Assembly: GCA_009684525.1 (NCBI GenBank)
Contig: WKKR01000004.1
Location: 1 to 64,000 of the forward strand
Reading direction: 5' to 3'
DNA length: 64,000 nucleotides
Source: Geobacter sp.
GTDB lineage: Bacteria > Desulfobacterota > Desulfuromonadia > Geobacterales > DSM-12255
Shown: positions 46,112-53,037 of the stretch, in pieces
Layout of the letters: the number at the start of each line of letters is the position of its first letter
Numbering within the stretch: the stretch's first letter is position 1
Made by a program: the position numbers and the translations under genes
Notes under the pieces: model-generated
Database searches by the model: none
What the model was told of the DNA's origin: nothing
The model's input: the letters and a program-made list of their open reading frames with translations, nothing else

Positions 46112-46864
46112 TCAGGAAAGCAGCAGGGGAAAACGGATGATGAAACTGGTGCCCTGCCCGACCTGGCTTTCGACCGTGATCTCGCCCCCCTCGGCAGCGA
46201 TGATCTGCCGGGTGACGAACAGCCCGAGCCCGGTCCCCTCCCCTGCCCCCTTGGTGGTGAAGAACGGTTCAAATATCTGGTCGATGTCGCTGTCGGCAAT
46301 ACCGTAACCGGTATCGGCAATATGCACTTCACAGCTCCCCGCATCGGACTGGAGCGTCCGCAGGGTGAGGGAGCCGCCGCTGTTCATCGCCTGCAAGGCA
46401 TTCATGATCAGGTTGATGAAGACCTGCTTGAGACGCCCGGCATCGATGCGCAGCAACGGAAAATCATGGTCGAAATGCTCGTGGACCGTCACCGAACGCT
46501 TCTGGATCTCGTAGGCAAGCATCTGCACCACATCGCTCAGGACGAGATTGAGATCTGCCTCGTCTCCCCCTCCGCCATCCTGCCGGGAAAAGGAGAGGAT
46601 ACCACGGCTCATCTGGGAGAGCCGCTGGGCCTCACCGCCAATCCGCTCCACAAGCTCGACAACGCTCTCCGACAGCCCGTCCTCGCGCAGTATCAACTGG
46701 GCAGCTGCGGCAATGACCGAAAGTGGCGTATTGAGTTCATGAATGACCCCTGCAGCCAGTCGCCCCAGCTCGGCCATTTTCTCATTATAGGCAAGCTGCT
46801 CCAGGAAGCGGTCACTCAGCGCCAGATTGCCTACCATGTCCTGTCCACGCTCTAACCTATCCAT
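46112..46864 (-). CDS. short NtrB-like histidine kinase without a recognisable sensor domain
   Basis: From ATG 46864 (GGCGAGG upstream) the protein is about 250 residues. Only about 40 residues precede the HisKA domain (LGRLAAGVIHELNTPLSVIAA), which is followed by HATPase motifs (NLIMNALQAMNSGG, GTGLGLFVTRQI). No membrane helix is present. It resembles the transmitter half of NtrB-type kinases. No response regulator is adjacent. It lies next to the porin-glnK-amtB operon in the same direction, behind the amtB terminator, and has its own sigma-54 promoter, which suggests a link to nitrogen control (inference). Confidence 0.88.
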   Translation of the reverse strand: MDRLERGQDMVGNLALSDRFLEQLAYNEKMAELGRLAAGVIHELNTPLSVIAAAAQLILREDGLSESVVELVERIGGEAQRLSQMSRGILSFSRQDGGGGDEADLNLVLSDVVQMLAYEIQKRSVTVHEHFDHDFPLLRIDAGRLKQVFINLIMNALQAMNSGGSLTLRTLQSDAGSCEVHIADTGYGIADSDIDQIFEPFFTTKGAGEGTGLGLFVTRQIIAAEGGEITVESQVGQGTSFIIRFPLLLS

Positions 46865-46925
46865 GTTGCCTGGTCCTCGCCTCTCATTACCCCATCTCCA
46901 GATAGGGAGAGTCACTCGTATAGAG

Positions 46926-46940
46926 GCACAAGGTGTGCCA
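46926..46940 (-). promoter_or_regulatory. sigma-54 promoter of the NtrB-like kinase
   Basis: On the minus strand TGGCACACCTTGTGC has a perfect TGGCAC -24 element, exactly 10 bases between GG (46939-46938) and GC (46927-46926). The ATG is about 60 bases downstream. Confidence 0.65.
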
Positions 46941-47039
46941 GCATGCACAAGTCAGGAATCACACTGATTTACGGAGGCGTGCCTCCCGCCCGCCGGCATT
47001 CATGCATATTATTTAGGCAGCGCCCCTGACGAGTTGCAT

Positions 47040-47067
47040 AAAAAAGGGGCCGCTTTGCAGCGGCCCC
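47040..47067 (-). terminator. rho-independent terminator of amtB
   Basis: A perfect 8-bp GC stem (47046-47053 with 47060-47067) and a 6-nt loop are followed on the minus strand by six T residues, 25 bases past the amtB stop. Confidence 0.92.
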
Positions 47068-47091
47068 CTGGACAGCATCACTGATATGCAA

Positions 47092-48555
47092 TCAGTTGTA
47101 AGCACTTTCCGAATGCTGGGTATTGTCGAGACCCATGATCTCGTCTTCCTTTTCCACGCGCAGACCGATGGTCTTGTCGAGGATGAAGACTATCACCAGG
47201 GTAACGATGAATGCATAGGCGCCGGCAGCCACCACGCCGATCAACTGGGTGACGAATTGCCCGACGTTACCGGAGGTGAGGCCCGTGGCACCGACAGTCG
47301 CCAGAACACCGGTGATGATTGCACCGAAGGTCCCGCCGACGCCATGGACGCCGAATGCATCGAGAGAGTCGTCGTATTTGAGCTTCGCCTTCATCAGCAC
47401 ACCGAGATAGCAGATGACGCCTGCGCCGATGCCGATGATCAGGGCCGAACCTGGCTGCACGAAACCGGCTGCTGGAGTAATCCCAACCAGACCGGCTACC
47501 ACACCCGATGCAAAGCCGAGGGCTGAAGGCTTGCCTGCATGAATCCATTCAGCGATCATCCAGGCCAGTCCACCGGCTGCAGGTGCAATGGTGGTGGTGG
47601 TGAATGCCAGGGCGGCAAGTCCGCCCGCCGCATCAGAGGTATTGACACCGGCGATGGCGCTACCGGCATTGAACCCGTACCAGCCGAACCAGAGCAGGCC
47701 TGCACCGAGGAGGGTGAAAGGAAGGTTATGGGGGGCCATCCGCTCGGTGGGGAAGCCGTGACGCTTGCCGAGGAAGATGATTGCTGCCAGGGCCGATATA
47801 CCGGAAGAGAGGTGGACAACCGTCCCGCCGGCAAAATCGAGGGCACCCTTCTTGAAAAGCCAGCCGTCAACCATCCAGACCCAGTGTGCAAGCGGATCGT
47901 AGACTAAGGTTGTCCAGAGCAGCACGAACACGCAATAGGCAGAAAACTTGATCCGCTCGGCAAGGGCACCGGATATCAGTGCCACGGTGATGATGGCAAA
48001 CATCCCCTGGAACATGGCAAATACGTATTCGGGAACTGCACCGGGCTCGGTCGCCACATTCTGAAACAATGTATAGACCGGAGCCCCATCCTTGAAGGTG
48101 ATCAGACCGTTCAGCATGACCTTGCTGAAATTACCGACGAGCCCGCCGACGGCGTCGGGGCCAAAGGCAAGACTGTAGCCGATCACCGCCCACTGCACGC
48201 CAACGATGCCCATCGCCACCAAGGAGTGCATCATGGTGGAAAGGACGTTCTTGGAGCGGACCATCCCCCCGTAGAAGAGGGCAAGGCCAGGAAGCATGAC
48301 CAGCACCAGAGCGGATGAGATGAGCATCCAGGCGGTGTCGCCGGTGTTGAGCACCGGATCGACGGTTGCGGGCTTGGGAGCCTCGGCAGGTGCCGCCGGG
48401 GCTTCTGCCGAAGCCGGAGCATCAGCCTTCTGGGCCGAAGAGACCGCTGCCTGGGTCGGGACAGCCGGAGTTGCTTCTTCGGCAAAGAGCGCAGCAGGTG
48501 CCAGCATCAGGACCATGGCCAGGACAAGCCAGAGAATCGTTAGTTTCGCTTTCAT
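47092..48555 (-). CDS. amtB: ammonium transporter
   Basis: The 487-residue protein has a cleavable signal peptide (AALFAEEA), an Ala/Pro-rich linker (to about 65) and the 11-helix Amt core. The twin pore histidines are visible in GGTVVHLSSG (about 247) and DAFGVHGVGG (about 404), and FYGGMVRSKN is typical of the family. It conducts ammonium across the inner membrane and is blocked by GlnK. It follows glnK by 35 bases and is the last gene of the operon. The Ala-rich N-terminal extension is longer than in E. coli AmtB. Confidence 0.96.
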   Translation of the reverse strand: MKAKLTILWLVLAMVLMLAPAALFAEEATPAVPTQAAVSSAQKADAPASAEAPAAPAEAPKPATVDPVLNTGDTAWMLISSALVLVMLPGLALFYGGMVRSKNVLSTMMHSLVAMGIVGVQWAVIGYSLAFGPDAVGGLVGNFSKVMLNGLITFKDGAPVYTLFQNVATEPGAVPEYVFAMFQGMFAIITVALISGALAERIKFSAYCVFVLLWTTLVYDPLAHWVWMVDGWLFKKGALDFAGGTVVHLSSGISALAAIIFLGKRHGFPTERMAPHNLPFTLLGAGLLWFGWYGFNAGSAIAGVNTSDAAGGLAALAFTTTTIAPAAGGLAWMIAEWIHAGKPSALGFASGVVAGLVGITPAAGFVQPGSALIIGIGAGVICYLGVLMKAKLKYDDSLDAFGVHGVGGTFGAIITGVLATVGATGLTSGNVGQFVTQLIGVVAAGAYAFIVTLVIVFILDKTIGLRVEKEDEIMGLDNTQHSESAYN

Positions 48556-48590
48556 TGTGAACCTCCAAACGTGGTAAAAGTTTCTCGTGG

Positions 48591-49022
<432 letters not shown>

Positions 49023-49047
49023 TTACGTCTTGCTACTGAATGCATTG

Positions 49048-49779
49048 CTAGAATACGAATGCGGCCTTTATCCCGATGACGCTCTCATCGTTCACACCGG
49101 CATTTCTGGCAACGGAGTTGAACGCATTGGAGTAGAGGTATGAAGGAGATATCTTGATCTGGTCAGTAAGGGAGTAATCTGCACTGACGCTCAACTCGTA
49201 GTTGTGCAGATTGTTGTATGCAGCGCTTGCCGAGGGGTTTTCCATGTTGTAGCTCACCAGGGCTCCAAGGTTGACACCGAGATTCTTCATCGCCTGGATG
49301 GTGTGACCGACAGAGAGGGTGTAGAACAGGCCATTTTTTGTTGACTCGTCCCAATCCCAGTATACTGCAAGAGTCGGGGCAAGGAGGGTATTGAGCGTTG
49401 CCTTGAGATACAATTCGTTCGTATCGTTCACACCCGGGACATCAAAGGTGTAAAAGGTGTTACCCACGTTCATCGAAACAAGTTCGAAGGGCGCAAATGC
49501 ATAATTGAGGGTGATGTCGGTTTCGGTATTGTCGCTTCTCTTATATACGCCGGCACCGCGTGTCTGAACATTTGTCCAGTAGCTCAGAGTGATATTCTTG
49601 TAACTGAGATCCATCCCACCCTGGACTACATACTGATTGGCACTGGAGTCCAGGCCTCTGAAGAGGTATTTGCTGTAGGTCCCCAGATAGGCATCACCAG
49701 AAACCTTGTCTTCAGCAGATGCAATTGAAGCAACCGTTGCCGTCAATAAAGCAGCCATCAAAACGATACATTTTTTCAT
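49048..49779 (-). CDS. TorF-family putative porin (Gcw_chp)
   Basis: The 243-residue protein has a signal peptide ending near ASIASA and a beta-rich sequence ending in Phe (AAFVF), as expected for an outer membrane barrel. The start of the mature part (VSGDAYLGTYSKYLFRGLDSSANQYVVQGGMDLSYKN) matches the Gcw_chp/TorF family of proteobacterial putative porins. AAAGGAG precedes the ATG. It is the first gene of a probable porin-glnK-amtB operon, suggesting uptake of a nitrogen source across the outer membrane (inference). Confidence 0.85.
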   Translation of the reverse strand: MKKCIVLMAALLTATVASIASAEDKVSGDAYLGTYSKYLFRGLDSSANQYVVQGGMDLSYKNITLSYWTNVQTRGAGVYKRSDNTETDITLNYAFAPFELVSMNVGNTFYTFDVPGVNDTNELYLKATLNTLLAPTLAVYWDWDESTKNGLFYTLSVGHTIQAMKNLGVNLGALVSYNMENPSASAAYNNLHNYELSVSADYSLTDQIKISPSYLYSNAFNSVARNAGVNDESVIGIKAAFVF

Positions 49780-49883
49780 GCTCTATACTCCTTTGTAATG
49801 TATTAGGTGCACTTGCACCAATGTTACCGACTTTGTAACTTGACCTTCAGGTGCCCCGATTCTCTCTCCTCCTTTGCATTGAA

Positions 49884-49923
49884 TAAAAAAAGGCGCTCCC
49901 ACGGATAGTGTGGAGGCGCCTTT
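49884..49923 (-). terminator. leader terminator (attenuator) of the porin-glnK-amtB operon
   Basis: On the minus strand AAAGGCGC pairs with GCGCCTTT, extended by TCC/GGA and CAC/GTG with single-base bulges, and is followed directly by a run of T residues (total seven). It lies inside the leader, about 105 bases before the porin ATG, and no gene ends upstream of it on this strand. Confidence 0.85.
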
Positions 49924-49970
49924 GCCTTGTAACCGGAATCGAATCGCACTTCATTGTACGATCAACGATT
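49914..49970 (-). promoter_or_regulatory. candidate ANTAR-binding dual-hairpin antitermination element
   Basis: Hairpin 1 (49943-49962, extended to 49937-49970) has a 7-bp stem and the hexaloop AAUGAA. Hairpin 2 (49914-49927) is AGGC-AAAGGC-GCCU with hexaloop AAAGGC. Both loops have A at position 1 and G at position 4, the signature recognised by ANTAR domains. Hairpin 2 uses bases of the terminator's 5' arm, so the two structures are mutually exclusive. Confidence 0.7.
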
Positions 49971-49982
49971 TATCGCTCAAAA

Positions 49983-49997
49983 GCATAGAGCGTGCCA
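49983..49997 (-). promoter_or_regulatory. sigma-54 promoter of the porin-glnK-amtB operon
   Basis: On the minus strand TGGCACGCTCTATGC has a perfect TGGCACG -24 element and GC at -12 with 10 bases between GG and GC. The predicted start (about 49971) falls exactly at the base of hairpin 1. Confidence 0.8.
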
Positions 49998-50137
49998 CTC
50001 CATGCCACAAAAAAATTACGACAAAATTATCAGATGGTTATCAATAAAATGGGTTATAGACCGAAAAGCACAAGAGACGATTCCAGGCGTAATCTTCAGC
50101 AAGGTGCTTACATTTTAGGCATTGTGCCGGATAGCTG

Positions 50138-50199
50138 GGCGATCGTGATCGGTCGCGCAGGGAGAGGCCCCCCGGATGGGGGCAAGGCCACTGATCGCC
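50138..50199 (+). ncRNA. GC-rich structured element upstream of the response regulator
   Basis: GGCGATC (50138-50144) can pair with GATCGCC (50193-50199), or GATCGGT (50147-50153) with ACTGATC (50190-50196), around a C6-GGAT-G5 hairpin (50168-50182). There is no U-run. Its layout resembles the leader at 15751-15800. Function unknown; it may be unrelated to the gene. Confidence 0.3.
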
Positions 50200-50296
50200 A
50201 CGTTGAGAGTACGAATGCTGGATTTCCAGATGCAAACGGGTATACTGGAAATAATTTCGCAGGGGCCGACCAGGGTTGTGCCGCATAGAGGGGGCT

Positions 50297-51220
50297 ATGA
50301 AGATCTTAATCGCAGACGATGATCCTGTTTCGTTGCACTTGCTGGAACGATCGCTCGCAAACTGGAACTATGAAGTGGTATGCGCCGTTGACGGCAACTC
50401 TGCCTGGGAGGTCATGCAGGGGGAAGACGCACCGCGGCTGGCAGTACTCGATTGGATCATGCCCGATCCCGACGGGATCGAGATCTGCAGGCGCCTTCGC
50501 CAGAATCAGCTCACGGCAGAGGATTATACCTACATCATCATCCTGACCCAGAAATCGTCACTGACCGATATCGTTGCCGGACTCAGGGCAGGAGCAGACG
50601 ACTACATCATCAAGCCGTTCATCCCCCAGGACCTGCAGGTAAGGGTCGAGGCAGGAAAAAGGATCGTGGAACTGCAGCAGCGGCTCCTGGATGCGCAACA
50701 GGCTCTCACAGCGCAGATCTCCCACGACATTCCCACGCGAACTTGGAACCGCGACACGATCCTTGCCCATATCCGGGCAGAGCTGAACCGTACGCGACGC
50801 AAGAACGGCTCCGCAAGCATTGCCGTACTCAAGGTGGAAAATTTTGCGTCGTTGTGCAGCAACGCAGGTGATGTCCTGGCTGAACACGCACTCTGCGAAT
50901 ACCTGCAGTGCATCAGGAACGCAATCCGCTCCTACGACTCCATCGGACGCTTCACCGAAGACGAATTCCTCATCCTTTTTCCGGAAACCGCCAGCCAAAA
51001 TATGCCGACGATCATTTCACGACTCCAGAAGGCTCTCGAGGAAAGGCAAGTGTTGCTGGAGAACGTTGCAGAAACCATCTCCCTCTCCATCGGGGTCGTC
51101 ACCTTTCAGGGATCTCCGCACATAGACGAGGTGATCTCGGCAGCCACGGAATCCCTGCAGACGGCACGGCAGCAGAGCGACTCCAGGATACACTTCAGCA
51201 CCCTGCAGCGGACAGGGTAG
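50297..51220 (+). CDS. response regulator with degenerate GGDEF domain
   Basis: The 307-residue protein starts at ATG 50297 (GAGGGGG upstream). An N-terminal receiver domain has IADDDP, phospho-acceptor Asp52 (VLDWIMPDPDG) and Lys in IIKPF. A GGDEF-fold domain follows (about 145-300) with LSIGVV near its end, but the signature motif reads RFTEDEF (about 218-224): the two glycines needed to hold GTP are replaced by Thr and Glu. Diguanylate cyclase activity is therefore unlikely; it may act as a phosphorylation-controlled binding module. No partner kinase is adjacent. Confidence 0.88.
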   Translation: MKILIADDDPVSLHLLERSLANWNYEVVCAVDGNSAWEVMQGEDAPRLAVLDWIMPDPDGIEICRRLRQNQLTAEDYTYIIILTQKSSLTDIVAGLRAGADDYIIKPFIPQDLQVRVEAGKRIVELQQRLLDAQQALTAQISHDIPTRTWNRDTILAHIRAELNRTRRKNGSASIAVLKVENFASLCSNAGDVLAEHALCEYLQCIRNAIRSYDSIGRFTEDEFLILFPETASQNMPTIISRLQKALEERQVLLENVAETISLSIGVVTFQGSPHIDEVISAATESLQTARQQSDSRIHFSTLQRTG

Positions 51221-51286
51221 ACGGCTCCAGTTCCGTCCGTCCGACGCCCACCCTGCCCCCTATCCCGCAGCATCTCCCCCATTCGC

Positions 51287-51979
51287 TCAGAACAGGTAAC
51301 AGAGAATGGTTTCCGCGATCTTGTCCGTGGTGCTCTTTGCGTTGTTGAATACCAGATGGTAATGGGTGGGGTCGCTTGCGTCGCAGTTCAAAAAGTTGTT
51401 GGTGAATGTATCGCGTTGCTGTTGCCTTTTCTGGATGAGTTCCTCCGCCTCTTTGTGCGGAATGGAGAGCCTCTTGGAGATCGAACGGATCTTGAAGTCA
51501 TGGGGTGCAACCATCCTGAAATGGTAGCAGTTTTCCATGGACTGGGTCACGATGGCGCCGCCGCGCCCCACAATGATGACATTGCCCACATTGGCAAGGG
51601 AGATGATATACTGGCAGAGTCGACGGTAGTGATCCTTCTCGCTCTTCCACCTGGGGGAGAGCGTCGCAATCATGTCGTCCACAAAACCTTTTTCTCCCAG
51701 GTTCTGCAGGATACTCTCCGCGACATTCTGGTTCTTCGCCACCTCCTCCAGGAGAGCCTTGTCCATGAGCGCCCAGGTTTCGCCGGTCTTGGCATCCAGC
51801 AGCTTTTTCAACTGTTCGGCCATGGGATAGGCCTCACAACCGAACTCGCGGGAGATGGTCACCGTCACCTTCGGTTTCGCCTTGGCCTTGTCCGTGGCAA
51901 TCTCTCTCTCCACGCGCCTGGCAACCTCCAAAAGCGTGGAAATCCTCTGTTCGATAGCGGGGATCAGTGTGTAGGGCAT
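51287..51979 (-). CDS. cytidylate kinase-like family protein
   Basis: The 230-residue protein matches the cytidylate-kinase-like (AAK/Cytidylate_kin2) family: VTISREFGCEAYPMAEQLKKLL at residues about 39-60, then VIIVGRGGAIVTQ. The N-terminal helix (about 1-35) precedes the P-loop-like region. These proteins resemble nucleoside monophosphate kinases but their substrates are largely unknown; this is not the housekeeping Cmk. GGAGGAG precedes the ATG. It converges on the upstream plus-strand response regulator. Confidence 0.8.
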   Translation of the reverse strand: MPYTLIPAIEQRISTLLEVARRVEREIATDKAKAKPKVTVTISREFGCEAYPMAEQLKKLLDAKTGETWALMDKALLEEVAKNQNVAESILQNLGEKGFVDDMIATLSPRWKSEKDHYRRLCQYIISLANVGNVIIVGRGGAIVTQSMENCYHFRMVAPHDFKIRSISKRLSIPHKEAEELIQKRQQQRDTFTNNFLNCDASDPTHYHLVFNNAKSTTDKIAETILCYLF

Positions 51980-52120
51980 GGGCTCCTCCTTGGAACGGTA
52001 GAATCAAAGCGGGCGGGCGTTTGCCACGTGCCTGCCTCAATTACGCCGCGGTTTTGCCCGGGAGTCAAGTAAGGTTTCCATATTTTCTTTTTTCATGAAA
52101 ATTGACTGCGGCTGCAACCC

Positions 52121-52161
52121 AAAAAAAGACCGGCTACCGCGTAACGCGACAGCCGGTCTTT
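52121..52161 (-). terminator. rho-independent terminator of the response regulator at 52237
   Basis: AAAGACCGGCT (52125-52135) pairs with AGCCGGTCTTT (52151-52161) around an inner CGCG hairpin. On the minus strand seven T residues follow. Confidence 0.9.
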
Positions 52162-52236
52162 GCAACCAGTAATCAACCATGTATCGACTACGAACGCCGT
52201 ACATGCGAACGCCGGGTCATGAAATGCGGCTGGGCG

Positions 52237-52641
52237 TTATGCCGTCCCGATCTGTTGCATGGCCCGGTCAAAGGCATAGACATCGAGAGGTTTGTTCAGG
52301 TACGCCTTGACCCCAAGCTGCATGCAGCGGGTCTGGTCTTTTTCCTGGGGAGAGGAGGTAAGGACAATGACCGGAATCTCTTTGATCCGCTCATCAGACC
52401 TGAGAGCCTCCAGGAATTCGAATCCATCGACCTTCGGCATCCGCAGATCGAGGAGGATCAACGACGGCAGCAATACCGGCGGCTCCTCTCTCTGCTTTTT
52501 ATCGCCCTGTAGAAAGCGGAGCGCCTCTTCACCTTCATTGGCGACCATTACATTGGTAATTTTCAGCTTCCTCAGTGTTCTCAGCGTCAAAAACTGATCA
52601 TCGGGCTGGTCTTCTACCAGAAGGATCGGCTTGATGTTCAT
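52237..52641 (-). CDS. single-domain response regulator (Rcp1-like)
   Basis: The 134-residue receiver has EDQPDDQ at the acidic pocket, phospho-acceptor Asp65 (LILLDLRMPKVDG), Thr in VLTSS and Lys in YLNKPLD. The sequence style (LLVEDQPDDQFLTLRTLRKL, LRSDERIKEIPVIVLTSS) is that of Rcp1-type regulators that pair with phytochrome-like or PHY-type kinases. It is divergent from the HAMP kinase at 53038, a plausible partner. It has no output domain. Confidence 0.92.
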   Translation of the reverse strand: MNIKPILLVEDQPDDQFLTLRTLRKLKITNVMVANEGEEALRFLQGDKKQREEPPVLLPSLILLDLRMPKVDGFEFLEALRSDERIKEIPVIVLTSSPQEKDQTRCMQLGVKAYLNKPLDVYAFDRAMQQIGTA

Positions 52642-53037
52642 CGCTCCCCCCCGCGGTTAAGCCGGAAAAACATATCATGATCGGCCCGGACCGGAACAGG
52701 GTCGACCAAACTCATTAAAAAACATCAGCGCCCACAGATTCAACCTGAATGCCACTTTAATGAACTATTTTAAGAAAAAATGCTAGCCTTTTTTTGAGCA
52801 CGAGGCTATCTTCCATATATGAATTTCTGATGTTTCCCCCTGTAAACGGCTGGAAACTGTCTGATACGTGCTGATGACCCTCTGCAGCAGAAGGTATGCC
52901 GATACGGCTTTCCAGACGGATCTTGCAGTGTCGTCGTCTGAAAATAACTGCTGAGCCGGTGCTTGCGAAAATATGACCCGATCCTCGCCACAGACTCGTA
53001 GACACAGATCACTCCATAGTTGATAACGTCTGGCCCC
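52642..53037. other. 396-base divergent intergenic region
   Basis: It lies between the Rcp1-like regulator (minus) and a histidine kinase (plus). On the minus strand TGGCATTCAGGTTGAAT (52754-52738) resembles a sigma-54 promoter but has GA instead of the conserved GC at -12, so it is only a weak candidate. No other element was recognised. Confidence 0.45.

Larger units (their letters stand above)
49780..50296. other. 517-base divergent intergenic region
   Basis: It contains, on the minus strand, the sigma-54 promoter, two-hairpin element and terminator of the porin operon leader (listed separately), and on the plus strand a structured GC-rich element (50138-50199) upstream of the response regulator. 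A small minus-strand frame of 81 residues at 50041-50286 has no supporting features and is not called. Confidence 0.6.

Noticed and set aside
49815-49828. Second sigma-54 promoter just upstream of the porin ATG (CGGTAACATTGGTGC on the minus strand)
   Set aside because: The GG-N10-GC spacing fits but most -24 and -12 positions do not, and a much better promoter with a matching leader lies at 49983-49997.
50138-50199. Cobalamin riboswitch, suggested by GCCACTG and C-rich hairpin
   Set aside because: The B12-box and the rest of the long conserved core are missing, and the downstream gene is a response regulator.
50041-50286. 81-residue minus-strand ORF
   Set aside because: It covers the structured element and has no ribosome site or recognisable composition.
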